64,000 nt of DNA from positions 3,906,001 to 3,970,000 of the forward strand of contig OY764903.1 in assembly GCA_963668605.1 (NCBI GenBank), read 5' to 3'. The position numbers and the translations under genes are program-made. Positions 34,432-42,058 of the stretch are shown piece after piece. The notes under the pieces are model-generated. The model saw only the letters and a list, made by a program, of their open reading frames with translations. It was not told the DNA's origin and searched no databases. Each line of letters begins with the position of its first letter. Positions within the stretch are counted from its first letter, which is position 1. The DNA comes from G963668605 sp963668605. Lineage in GTDB: Bacteria > Acidobacteriota > Terriglobia > Bryobacterales > Bryobacteraceae.

Positions 34432-35751
34432 TTGCAGCGATTACTAGTAGTCGAAGACGACAATAGCGTCCGCGCGACGATCGTGGACTTCCTCGAACTC
34501 GAAGGTTACTCCGTCGACGCGGTGGCCTCGACGCGCGAGGCGATCCAGCGGCTCAACGACGGATCGTACCCGATCGTGATTTCTGACATTTATCTCGACG
34601 AGCGCACCGGGCTGGACGTGCTCGACGCCGCCAAGCAGAGCAATCCCGATTGCGCCGTGATCCTGATGACGGCGCGTGGCACGATGGAAACCGTGATGGC
34701 CGCTACTCGCGGCGGCGCTTTCGATTACGTCGCCAAGCCCTTCGAACTCGACCGCATGCTCGATACCGTGAAACGCGCGGAGGCCTCCATCGACGCGCCG
34801 GCGGCCGACGACGAGACCGGCATCGACGACATGCCCGATAGCGAAATGATCGGCAGTTCGTCGAGCATGGTCGAAATCTATAAAATCATCTCTCGCGTAG
34901 CACCCACCGACGCCACCGTGCTGATCGAAGGCGAAACCGGCACGGGCAAAGAGATGGTGGCGCGCATGATCCACCGTAACAGCAAGCGCGCGGCGCAGAC
35001 CTTCGCGCCCGTCGATTGCGCCTCCATCGCGCCCGCCCTAATCGAGAGCGAGCTGTTCGGCGCCCTGCGCGGAGCCTACACCGGAGCCGACCGCGACCGG
35101 CTCGGCGTTTTCGAGGCCGCCAATCACGGCACGGTGTTCCTTGATGAGATCGGCGACATCGAACTCAACTTCCAGATCAAGCTGCTGCGCTTTTTGCAGG
35201 AGCGCGAAATCCGGCAACTGGGCGCCTCGAAAGCCAAGCAGGTGGATGTGCGCATCATCGCCGCCACGAACCGCGATTTGCAGAAAATGGTGGAGGAGTC
35301 CAAGTTCCGCGAAGATCTCTGGTTCCGTCTCAACGTAGTGCGCATCGTGCTGCCGCCGTTGTGCGAGCGGCGGGGCGATGTCGCCCTGCTGGCCCATTTT
35401 TTCCTGCGCACCTACAACGCGCGCTACGCCCAGAACGCGCGCATCGCCGAGTCCGGTCTGAAGGCCCTCGAACAATATACCTGGCCCGGCAACGTGCGCC
35501 AATTGCAGCATCTGCTGGAGCGCCTGACGATCCTCGCCCCCGGCGGGCGCATCGACGACGCGGCCGTGCGGGAAGGCATTGAAGCGATGGAGCCGCGCGA
35601 GCAGTCAGGCGAATCCCTGGCCGACACCGAGATGGAACAGATCCGCCGCGTCCTCGCCGCGACGGGAGGCAACAAGAGCCGCGCCGCCAAGATCCTGGGC
35701 ATCGAACGCAAGACGCTCTACCGCAAGCTGGAGAAGATGGGACTCCAATAG
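34432..35751 (+). CDS. Sigma-54-dependent response regulator (NtrC family)
   Basis: The 439 aa protein has a receiver domain (phospho-Asp52 in VISDIYLDE, Lys in YVAKPFE), an AAA+ sigma-54 activation domain (Walker A GETGTGKE at 167-174, the GAYTGA loop at 214-219, Walker B VFLDEIGD) and a C-terminal Fis-type helix-turn-helix (GGNKSRAAKILGIERKTLYRKL). All parts needed to drive sigma-54 promoters are present. The start is a TTG at 34432; the nearby ATG at 34424 is in another frame. The CHASE2 kinase upstream is the probable partner. Targets are not evident. Confidence 0.92.
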   Translation: MQRLLVVEDDNSVRATIVDFLELEGYSVDAVASTREAIQRLNDGSYPIVISDIYLDERTGLDVLDAAKQSNPDCAVILMTARGTMETVMAATRGGAFDYVAKPFELDRMLDTVKRAEASIDAPAADDETGIDDMPDSEMIGSSSSMVEIYKIISRVAPTDATVLIEGETGTGKEMVARMIHRNSKRAAQTFAPVDCASIAPALIESELFGALRGAYTGADRDRLGVFEAANHGTVFLDEIGDIELNFQIKLLRFLQEREIRQLGASKAKQVDVRIIAATNRDLQKMVEESKFREDLWFRLNVVRIVLPPLCERRGDVALLAHFFLRTYNARYAQNARIAESGLKALEQYTWPGNVRQLQHLLERLTILAPGGRIDDAAVREGIEAMEPREQSGESLADTEMEQIRRVLAATGGNKSRAAKILGIERKTLYRKLEKMGLQ

Positions 35752-35757
35752 AAAGCC

Positions 35758-36003
35758 ATGACCGAACAAACTCTCTCCGATGGAACCAAAGTGAAGGTCC
35801 GCGTGCTGCGACAGCGCGCCTGCAACGAGAAAGACGCCAAGGGAAAGATCTGCGCCGGCCACCTCAAGCGCTGGTATTTCTTCGGAGAAGAGGTAAAGCA
35901 GCAATTGGGGGCGACGGCCGAAGTCTACCGCTGCGAACACTGCAAGACACTCTACCTACCCAATCCGGACGAGACCCCGCGAACCGGCACGCTGAGCTAT
36001 TAA
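35758..36003 (+). CDS. Small zinc-ribbon-like hypothetical protein
   Basis: This 81 aa protein is hydrophilic with cysteines spaced as a possible zinc site: Cys in RQRACNEK and GKICAGH, then the pair in RCEHCKTLY. That suggests a small treble-clef or rubredoxin-like metal site. No membrane helix or signal is present. It starts 6 nt after the sigma-54 regulator and ends 3 nt before the GIY-YIG gene, so the three are probably one transcript. I do not recognise a named family. Confidence 0.72.
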   Translation: MTEQTLSDGTKVKVRVLRQRACNEKDAKGKICAGHLKRWYFFGEEVKQQLGATAEVYRCEHCKTLYLPNPDETPRTGTLSY

Positions 36004-36006
36004 GAG

Positions 36007-36339
36007 ATGAACCGGAAAGAAGCTATACGGGAATACAAGGAGCGCAAAATCCCGCGTGGCATCTTTGCAGTGCGCTGTACAGCTACAGGCCAGACGTGGG
36101 TCGGCTCGCATCCGAATCTGGAGGCGGCGCGCAACGGGCTGTGGAGTTTTCTGCGTGCGGGCGACAATCGCAACGCCGCGCTGCAATCAGAATGGAGCAC
36201 GCACGGCGAGGCGGCGTTTCAATTTGAAATTCTGGAAAAGTTCGATGACGATCTGCTCGCGATGGACTTGCAGGATCGGCTCAAGAAACGACGGCTCCAC
36301 TGGGCGGCGCAACTAGACGCCAAGACGCTGTTGCCGTAA
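36007..36339 (+). CDS. Small stand-alone GIY-YIG nuclease-like protein
   Basis: The 110 aa protein resembles a single GIY-YIG domain: RGIFAVRCTATGQTWVGS aligns with the two defining strands (GIF for GIY, WVG for YIG), followed by NGLWSFLRAG, LQSEWSTHGEAAFQFEILE. The Arg of the catalytic helix region and a Glu in the ILE segment are plausible active-site residues. No DNA-binding domain is attached. Related short proteins occur widely with unknown roles. It is the last gene of a run starting with the sigma-54 regulator. Confidence 0.7.
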   Translation: MNRKEAIREYKERKIPRGIFAVRCTATGQTWVGSHPNLEAARNGLWSFLRAGDNRNAALQSEWSTHGEAAFQFEILEKFDDDLLAMDLQDRLKKRRLHWAAQLDAKTLLP

Positions 36340-36639
36340 ATGCGCGGCTGGCTTGTGGGAAACCGATAGGCAAAAAAACCCCTCTGTTGCAACCTTGCAA
36401 CCGGGAGAATGAGCGGTAGGAATGTCATACACCGGCTCCCGCAAGCACGCTGCTCTTCAGCCCACTCGCTTCTCCCCCTTGCATGCTGCAGCAGAGGGTC
36501 AGGTTTAAAAGTTACTGCCCATCAATTCACCGTTAGATTAGCAAACCGAGTGCCATCGACACAAATTTCTTAAGTGACTGAATACATTAGAAATTTATAT
36601 AGGGCGGTAATCGCTGTCGGGACGTGCTGATGCGTGTGG
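36340..36639. other. Gene-free AT-rich intergenic region
   Basis: About 300 bases without a credible gene. The composition shifts from GC-rich to clearly AT-rich after about 36510. It holds TTGCAACC repeated in tandem (36387-36402), a palindromic TGCTGCAGCA near 36484, a GGGTCA...TGCCC segment at 36496-36520 and AT runs near 36565-36600 that could host a promoter for the next gene. No RNA gene or mobile-element coding sequence was seen. Confidence 0.6.
36386..36401. repeat. Palindrome GTTGCAA-CC-TTGCAAC
   Basis: A perfect 7-bp inverted repeat with a 2-nt centre, also readable as two tandem copies of TTGCAACC. It could be an operator half-site pair or a weak terminator following the GIY-YIG gene; an A-run (36372-36378) lies just before it, so on the minus strand it resembles a hairpin followed by T residues. 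Confidence 0.45.
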
Positions 36640-36656
36640 TGTGTCACTGTGACACA
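36640..36656. promoter_or_regulatory. Perfect 17-nt palindrome, operator-like
   Basis: TGTGTCAC-T-GTGACACA is a perfect 8-bp inverted repeat around one central base, 10 nt before ATG 36667. The position and form suit a dimeric regulator binding site overlapping the 5' end of the heparinase-like gene. If translation began at GTG 36634 the palindrome would be inside the coding region. Confidence 0.5.
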
Positions 36657-36666
36657 ATCGTGGCAG

Positions 36667-38028
36667 ATGCATGGCATTCTTGTCCTGGCCCTGATGCTGC
36701 CGGGTGTGGCGGCCCCCCAATTGCTGGATGAGGTTCGGATCGACACTGACCACCCAAGGCTGTTCCTGCACGCCCGTAGGCTGAAACTCCTGCAACGGGA
36801 GAAAGAACGCCAATCGATTCGCTGGCAGCAGTTTGACCTGCTGATTAGCGGAGGCGCCCGGATGCCGGAGCAGGGCTTCGCGCAAGCGCTTTATTTTCAA
36901 GTGACTGGAGACAAGAAGGCGGGCCAGCGGGCGGTCGATTGGGCGCTCAGTCCGGGAGCCACGGACCTTCGCCAACTCGCGCTCGTCTTCGATTGGTGCC
37001 AACCCTTGCTCAACCCGGCACAAGCCGCTACGCTCACGGAAAGACTGCGCACCGGCATGGAGCAGGCCGCCAAGGCCTCAGCCATCCCCGCGGTACGCAA
37101 TGGCGTGCTGGCTGCTGTCGCGCTCGCTGGACACGTTCCCAAGGCCCCGGAAAGCCATCTCTCGATGGTGGTCAACCAATGGTGGGACAAGAAGATCGGC
37201 CCGGGGCTGAAAAAAGAAACCCTGCGGGTGCCGCGTTCCGATTTTTTCGCGCTTTTTGAACTGCTGCACGCTGTGCGTGACAATACCAACGTGGATCTGC
37301 GCGAATCGGCGCCGGCGTTTTTCAAGGACCTGCCCGCCTTCCACCTGCTCAGCCACTACCCTGCCCCGTATCCCGCGGCCGAAAACGAGTACCGGCTTCC
37401 GGTTTACTCCGCCACGCAGGAACCAGATCTAAACCAGGCGGCGCTCTCGCGCGCGGCTGAATTGAGCATGGTCGCCTTCGACGCCAATTCGCTCGAGCAC
37501 CAGTTCCTGCAAGGCTGGCTGATCCGCGACCGCTTCCTGATGCGTAGCGCCTTCGGCATCTGCTATGAGTTTCTTTGGGCCAACCCGTATCAACCCGGGC
37601 TGAGCGTCTACCACATGCCGCTCTACTACCACGACTCGCTGGCCGGCCGGCTGCTGGTTCGCTCGAGTTGGGAGGAGGAAGCCGAGTGGTTTGGACATAT
37701 CGATGGAGTCACGCAATCGTTCGCGGAGGGTAAGGTAACGCCGATCCAGCCGCAGACCGCATCAAAAGCGCTCCAACTGAGCGAGGTTACGATTCTGTTC
37801 CCCAGTCAGGCCCGCGCCACACAGATCACGACGGAGAACGCCAAGGCGCTGTTCGTGGTGGGACTGAAACCCCTGACGAAATACGACATCGAGGTGGACG
37901 ACGAGGAACTCTGCGAAGAGGAATCCGACGTGGGCGGAATCCTAGCCTTGAGTTTCACTGCCGGAAGGAGGACCGGGCTTAGAATGAATCCCGCGCCACA
38001 GGCGGAAAGCACACGGGTAGCCCGCTGA
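36667..38028 (+). CDS. Secreted heparinase II/III-like (alpha/alpha-toroid) protein
   Basis: The protein (453 aa) starts with a signal sequence (about 1-16, MHGILVLALMLPGVAA), then IDTDHPRLFLHARRLKLLQ, a motif typical of the toroid domain at the start of heparinase II/III and alginate-lyase-like proteins, followed by many helices (YFQVTGDKKAGQRAVDWAL, VFDWCQPLLNPAQ). The C-terminal half is beta-rich. The lyase domain's canonical Tyr and His are not certain, so activity is unproved. A GTG at 36634 would extend the N-terminus; the signal peptide favours 36667. It is isolated in an AT-rich patch with repeat-like flanks. Confidence 0.68.
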   Translation: MHGILVLALMLPGVAAPQLLDEVRIDTDHPRLFLHARRLKLLQREKERQSIRWQQFDLLISGGARMPEQGFAQALYFQVTGDKKAGQRAVDWALSPGATDLRQLALVFDWCQPLLNPAQAATLTERLRTGMEQAAKASAIPAVRNGVLAAVALAGHVPKAPESHLSMVVNQWWDKKIGPGLKKETLRVPRSDFFALFELLHAVRDNTNVDLRESAPAFFKDLPAFHLLSHYPAPYPAAENEYRLPVYSATQEPDLNQAALSRAAELSMVAFDANSLEHQFLQGWLIRDRFLMRSAFGICYEFLWANPYQPGLSVYHMPLYYHDSLAGRLLVRSSWEEEAEWFGHIDGVTQSFAEGKVTPIQPQTASKALQLSEVTILFPSQARATQITTENAKALFVVGLKPLTKYDIEVDDEELCEEESDVGGILALSFTAGRRTGLRMNPAPQAESTRVAR

Positions 38029-38080
38029 CTTCTACGACATAGCCGAAATCGGGATTAGGGTAAACAGAAACACTATCTAA

Positions 38081-38099
38081 GGGTTACTGTAATTGACCC
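38081..38099. repeat. GGGTTACTG...TTGACCC element matching the left flank of the heparinase-like gene
   Basis: GGGT and ACCC bracket this 19-nt segment. Its reverse complement begins GGGTCA, as does the 25-nt segment at 36496-36520, and both contain GTTACTG. The two copies flank the heparinase-like gene about 1.6 kb apart. The match is short and could be chance. Confidence 0.3.
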
Positions 38100-38147
38100 A
38101 GTACTAATACCAAACTAGAATCAAGTCGTGAGTGGCAGGAAGTGGGA

Positions 38148-38888
38148 ATGACGAACGAGATAAGCATACGAAATGAAGACGAGCCGAAAACCAGGCTCGA
38201 GCTGGAAAAGCCCATGATCCGCGTGGCGATCGCCGACGATCACCCGATCGTGCGTGACGGTATACGTAAGCTGCTAATGCTGGAAGACGACGTCGAGGTT
38301 GTGGGCGAGGCCGGCGACGGACGCGAGATTCTTCAGCTCATCCAGGAAAAGGATCCCGACATCCTGCTGCTCGATCTGCGAATGCCCGACATGGACGGGT
38401 TGGCAGTGATGCAGACCCTGCAGAACGCCAACATGCGGACCAAGGTGATCGTGCTGACGGCATCGGAGGACAAGAGCGAATTCGTTCAGGCGATGAAGCT
38501 GGGCTGCTCCGGAATTGTCTTGAAGCAGACGCAGCCCGACCTGATCGTCAAGAGCATCCGCAAGGTCTATGCCGGAGAGATCTGGCTGGATTCACACACG
38601 ACGGCGGCGGTGATGCGCCAGTTCGCTTCGCCCGCCGACATCGCCAATGGCATCGCAGCGACCGGCAAGACTCGCGAGAGATCTCCGCTGAGCCAGCGCG
38701 AACGCGAGATTGTGGCCCTGGTTTCGCAAGGTTACAAGAACAAGGAGATGGCCGAGAAGATGTTCATCAGTGAACAGACGGTGAAGAACCATCTGCACAA
38801 TATCTTCGACAAACTGGGCGTCTCGGACCGGCTGGAACTGGCGCTATATGCGATCCACAAAGGGCTGCATCTCGGTAACGACCGGTAA
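38148..38888 (+). CDS. NarL/FixJ-type response regulator (LuxR HTH)
   Basis: The protein (246 aa) has a receiver domain beginning IRVAIADDHPIVRDG, with the phospho-Asp in DILLLDLRMPDMDG, Thr in VLTASEDK and Lys in GIVLKQT, and a C-terminal LuxR-type helix-turn-helix (LSQREREIVALVSQG, KNKEMAEKMFISEQTVKNHLHNIF in two parts). All receiver residues are intact. About 24 unconserved residues precede the receiver; ATG 38148 has AGGAAG upstream, and ATG 38214 would start right at the domain. No kinase is adjacent, so it is an orphan regulator. Confidence 0.9.
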   Translation: MTNEISIRNEDEPKTRLELEKPMIRVAIADDHPIVRDGIRKLLMLEDDVEVVGEAGDGREILQLIQEKDPDILLLDLRMPDMDGLAVMQTLQNANMRTKVIVLTASEDKSEFVQAMKLGCSGIVLKQTQPDLIVKSIRKVYAGEIWLDSHTTAAVMRQFASPADIANGIAATGKTRERSPLSQREREIVALVSQGYKNKEMAEKMFISEQTVKNHLHNIFDKLGVSDRLELALYAIHKGLHLGNDR

Positions 38889-39024
38889 TTCGTCGATTTT
38901 CCGCCGTGCGCGCGGCATTTCGCCGTGCAAGGCCTTGGCTGCGCGAAAAGGCTTGAAATGCGTGAGGATGCGCTTGCGTTTCGCAGCCAATGAGAATAGC
39001 ATTTTGGTGGAAGGACGTTTCCAG

Positions 39025-39375
39025 ATGAAACCGTCTTATTTTTTTGTGTTGCTGGCCCTTGCGGCCATACTGCCCGTCACCGCGTTTTCGCAAGCCGCCA
39101 TGCCGCGCATGACCGCCGTCGAACCGATGGAAGGCAAAGCGGGAGACGAAGTCACTGTCGCCGGAGAGAATCTTGAGAAAACGAACGTAGCTGAGGTGTA
39201 CTTTACAGACGGTAAGGTCGACGTGAAGCTCAAAGTTGTAGAACAGGCTGCCACCAGCATCAAAGTGAAGATTCCGGCTTCCTGTAAACCTGGAAGATGG
39301 GCGCTCATGATCCTGACCACCGGCAAGGAGCCCAAGCTGATCGAGCAACCGGTGAAGTTCACGGCGCTCGAATAG
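39025..39375 (+). CDS. Secreted IPT/TIG-domain protein
   Basis: This 116 aa protein has a signal peptide (about 1-22, ending AFSQA) and one immunoglobulin-like IPT/TIG fold: PRMTAVEPMEGKAGDEVTV, AGENLEKTNVAEVYFTDG, VKIPASCKPGRWALMI. Such domains mediate surface binding or serve as spacers in larger proteins; a single-domain secreted form is common in Acidobacteria. ATG 39025 was chosen because the signal peptide begins there; the frame stays open upstream. The role is unknown. It may share a transcript with the LuxR-type regulator 136 nt upstream. Confidence 0.78.
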   Translation: MKPSYFFVLLALAAILPVTAFSQAAMPRMTAVEPMEGKAGDEVTVAGENLEKTNVAEVYFTDGKVDVKLKVVEQAATSIKVKIPASCKPGRWALMILTTGKEPKLIEQPVKFTALE

Positions 39376-39471
39376 CGGTGCATCCGCTGGATCCCGCAAT
39401 CCTCGCTATTATTGCTGTTGCTGCCGTTGCTGTATCTGTGTCCTTTCGGCTTCCGCAGCCGCGTTAGCCGT

Positions 39472-39720
39472 CTATCCGCCGGAATGATCCGCTCGTCCGG
39501 GATGGGCCTCCGGGGGCGACGCCAAAACAGAGACTCTCAGTTCTGTTTTGGCTGTACGGTTAAGGACATTGCGGGCCGGAGGTACATCGGCATAGTCTCG
39601 ACCGATCGCGGTGCGGACGTGGAGGTCTTCAATGACGACGTTGTTGGCCGGATCGAAACCCACCCATCCGCGTTCCCACAGAAACGCTTCCACGCAGGCG
39701 TGTGTCGCGCCTTCCTGTCG
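39472..39720 (-). pseudogene. C-terminal remnant of a transglutaminase-like protein
   Basis: On the minus strand the frame reads GATHACVEAFLWERGWVGFDPANN, given here in parts: GATHACVEAF, then ERGWVGFDPANN, then VRTAIGRDYADVPPARNVL and TAKTELRVSVLA. These are the catalytic His, the catalytic Asp and the C-terminal segment of bacterial transglutaminase-like cysteine-protease homologues, which normally span 260-300 residues. The part with the catalytic Cys is missing: the homologous sequence ends where the TPR lipoprotein gene stops (39722). I infer truncation by rearrangement at that boundary. Confidence 0.75.
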
Positions 39721-39721
39721 C

Positions 39722-41176
39722 CTATTTCCCCAAAGCTTTCTTTGCCTGCTGCCTCACCATGGCGTAGTTTATGTCGGGAAGCGTGTTGGCATTGGCCGCT
39801 TTCTCGTACCAGGCCTTCGCGTTCTCCTTATCCTTCTTGCCGGTGTAGGCTTTTCCCAAATGGAACATCACGTAAGGCGAATGGATGTTGGCCTGAGTCA
39901 GCCTTGAAATTGCTTCGTCGTAGTTCTTTTCGTTGAGTGCGATGATCCCGAGCACTTCCTGGACTCCTCGCATTTGATTCGGGTTGCCCCGCGGCTCCAC
40001 GCCGGCGCGCATAATCTCCGCCTCTTTCTTCGCGGCATTGAAATCCTTCTTCGCACAGGCCACCAATGCCAGACTGCCGTGGTTGCCCAGTTCGAAGTTC
40101 TTCTTGACCCTGTCCGGCACAACCGATTGCCGTCCAAGTTCGAGAGCTTTTGAGTACTCTGTCTGGGCCTCCCTGATCTTCCCTGCGTTCAAAAACAGAT
40201 CGCCTCGAGTGTTCGCGTTGCCGGCCATCAATGCGTTGTCGCCCTGCTGTTGAGCCAGCGTCGAAATCTGGTTGATTTTCTCGATCGCCGCGGACAACTT
40301 ACCTTGGTCGGTAAAACAGACCGCCATCGCAAAAAGCATCTGCCGCCGCTCGCCGTCAGTACGCGCCAGGTTGTAGGCTTTCTGAAGTTGCTCCTGGGCC
40401 TCCTTGTGTTTGCCCTGATACATAAGATCGGCAGCAATGCCACGGTAGGCGTTAGTGAACTGAGCATTGATCGACAGCGCCTTCTGATAGGCTTCGATCG
40501 ACTCGTCAAACCGGCCCATCTTCATCAGCAACTCGGCCAGCGAATCGTACGGATTGGGCTCATTGGGAATCAGCTCGATGTAGCGGCGGAAAGCCGCCTC
40601 TGCCTCTTTGTCTTTCCCGGCTTCCCGCAGCGCATAGCCCAGTTGGTTTTGTGCGGACGCAAATCCCGGGGCCAGTTGAATCGCTTTCTGGTACTCCGCG
40701 ATAGCGTCATCATATTGCTGAATCGCATTGTAGTGCATGCCAAGCAACTGGTGAGCCAGTTCGTCGTCCGGATACGCTGCAACCAGTTTCTTGTAGCTAC
40801 CGCCACGCTCCTGGGTGTTACCGTTGGCGCCGGCTTCCACACCCCGAATCCACAACTGCTCTCCTTCCGACGCCTTGCCGGCCGCCGCCACAGCAGCCTT
40901 CAAATGCTCGAAAAACTCCCTGGGTGCCAGTGCTGTCTGGGCCAGCAGCAAGTGGGCCAGGGCGAAGTTCGGATCCTTGCCGATAGCCTCCTGCAGCAGC
41001 GGTCGGGCCTCCACGGTACGCAACTTGCCGACCAAGTCCCTGCCTTTCAGGAACGCGTCGCGCGCCTCCACCGAGGACGTGGTGACGGGGATCTTTTGGG
41101 GAGTGCCGGCGGGCTGGCGACAGGCCAATCCACCGAGTAACACTACAGCGACAACAATTCCGATTGTTGATTTCAT
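39722..41176 (-). CDS. TPR-repeat lipoprotein-like protein
   Basis: The protein (484 aa) has an N-terminal export signal (MKSTIGIVVAVVLLGGLACRQ) with Cys at about 19; the residues before the Cys (GLA) only loosely fit a lipobox. At least nine tetratricopeptide repeats follow, including LAHQLLGMHYNAIQQYDDAI, SAQNQLGYALREAGKDKEAE and DSLAELLMKMGRFDESIEAY. It is probably an envelope scaffold. ATG 41176 has GGAGG five bases upstream (CCTCC at 41182-41186 on the plus strand); a longer reading from 41338 has no support. It ends exactly at a truncated transglutaminase. Confidence 0.85.
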   Translation of the reverse strand: MKSTIGIVVAVVLLGGLACRQPAGTPQKIPVTTSSVEARDAFLKGRDLVGKLRTVEARPLLQEAIGKDPNFALAHLLLAQTALAPREFFEHLKAAVAAAGKASEGEQLWIRGVEAGANGNTQERGGSYKKLVAAYPDDELAHQLLGMHYNAIQQYDDAIAEYQKAIQLAPGFASAQNQLGYALREAGKDKEAEAAFRRYIELIPNEPNPYDSLAELLMKMGRFDESIEAYQKALSINAQFTNAYRGIAADLMYQGKHKEAQEQLQKAYNLARTDGERRQMLFAMAVCFTDQGKLSAAIEKINQISTLAQQQGDNALMAGNANTRGDLFLNAGKIREAQTEYSKALELGRQSVVPDRVKKNFELGNHGSLALVACAKKDFNAAKKEAEIMRAGVEPRGNPNQMRGVQEVLGIIALNEKNYDEAISRLTQANIHSPYVMFHLGKAYTGKKDKENAKAWYEKAANANTLPDINYAMVRQQAKKALGK

Positions 41177-41386
41177 AGCATCCTCCGTGACTCGATCTAT
41201 TTCCAGAATGGGAGCTGTCTCGATTACCCGGCGGGTGAGGAATACCAAGCCAACCAAGATTTCGAGTGTCGGCTCTGATACCCAGAAACTATAGACTTCT
41301 ACCCCTACGGCGTCAAGCCCCACATGGCAGCCTGTCAAGGCAAAGTAGAAATGTCCTTTTGGGTATGCGTTGGCTGTGGGCAGGGC

Positions 41387-42028
41387 CTACTTGGGCTGCC
41401 GGAAGATGGGCTTCGCCGCCGCCGGTCCTTCCCGCGTGATGTTCACACGCAGGATACGCACCGGCGTCCGCGGCCTTTCGCCGACCGAGGGGACAGCGGC
41501 GATCCGATTCACGACGTCCATGCCCTGCGTGACCTGGCCGAAAATCGTGTGGCGCCCATTGATATGCGGTGCCGGAGCAACGGTAATGAAGAACTGGCAA
41601 CTGCCCGTACCATAGCCGGCGTTCGCCATACCCAGACGACCCGGCACATCGAATTTCAGGCTGGGAGAGAACTCATCTTTGATCGGTTCCGTGCCCCCGT
41701 TGCCCGTACCGAGCGGGTCGCCGCCCTGGATCATGAAGCCCGGCACGATGCGATGAAAGGTGAGGCCGTTGTAAAGCGGCTTGCGCGATTTCGCACGCGT
41801 GCGCGGGTCCGTGTACTCTTTCAAGCCCAGCGCCAGATCCACAAAATTTTTCACTGTGATGGGCGACTCTTTCTCGAACAACCGGAGCGTGATATTGCCC
41901 AGGGAGGTCTGAATGCTGGCATACAACCCGGGCTCGCGGACGGGCGGCCTGGCCGCGGGTTGCTGCGCGCACGCAGCCGCAGACAGAAAGAGAGCGGGCA
42001 GAAAGCGGAACCATGATCGAGAGCCCAT
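41387..42028 (-). CDS. Secreted cyclophilin-type peptidyl-prolyl isomerase
   Basis: The 213 aa protein has a signal peptide (about 1-21, SAAACAQ; the Cys could be a lipid site) and a bacterial cyclophilin domain: ASIQTSLGNITLRLF, YNGLTFHRIVPGFMIQGGDP with the active Arg and Phe, GLGMANAG-like GRLGMANAGYGTGSCQFFITV and HTIFGQVTQGMDVV. It assists protein folding in the periplasm. The ATG at 42028 is eight bases after a minus-strand TATATT, giving a leaderless-type start shared in a back-to-back promoter with the 5'-nucleotidase gene. Confidence 0.9.
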   Translation of the reverse strand: MGSRSWFRFLPALFLSAAACAQQPAARPPVREPGLYASIQTSLGNITLRLFEKESPITVKNFVDLALGLKEYTDPRTRAKSRKPLYNGLTFHRIVPGFMIQGGDPLGTGNGGTEPIKDEFSPSLKFDVPGRLGMANAGYGTGSCQFFITVAPAPHINGRHTIFGQVTQGMDVVNRIAAVPSVGERPRTPVRILRVNITREGPAAAKPIFRQPK

Positions 42029-42036
42029 AATGTCAG

Positions 42037-42044
42037 AATATAAT
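42037..42044. promoter_or_regulatory. Shared AT core with divergent -10-like elements
   Basis: AATATAAT reads as TATAAT on the plus strand (42039-42044, 14 nt before ATG 42059) and TATATT on the minus strand (42037-42042, 8 nt before ATG 42028). Because the two hexamers overlap, only one polymerase could occupy the site at a time. Confidence 0.45.
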
Positions 42045-42058
42045 CTAGGCACCGATCC

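Noticed and set aside
41177..41338. N-terminal extension of the TPR lipoprotein to 41338
   Set aside because: It would bury the export signal at residue 55 and ignore the GGAGG ribosome site before ATG 41176.
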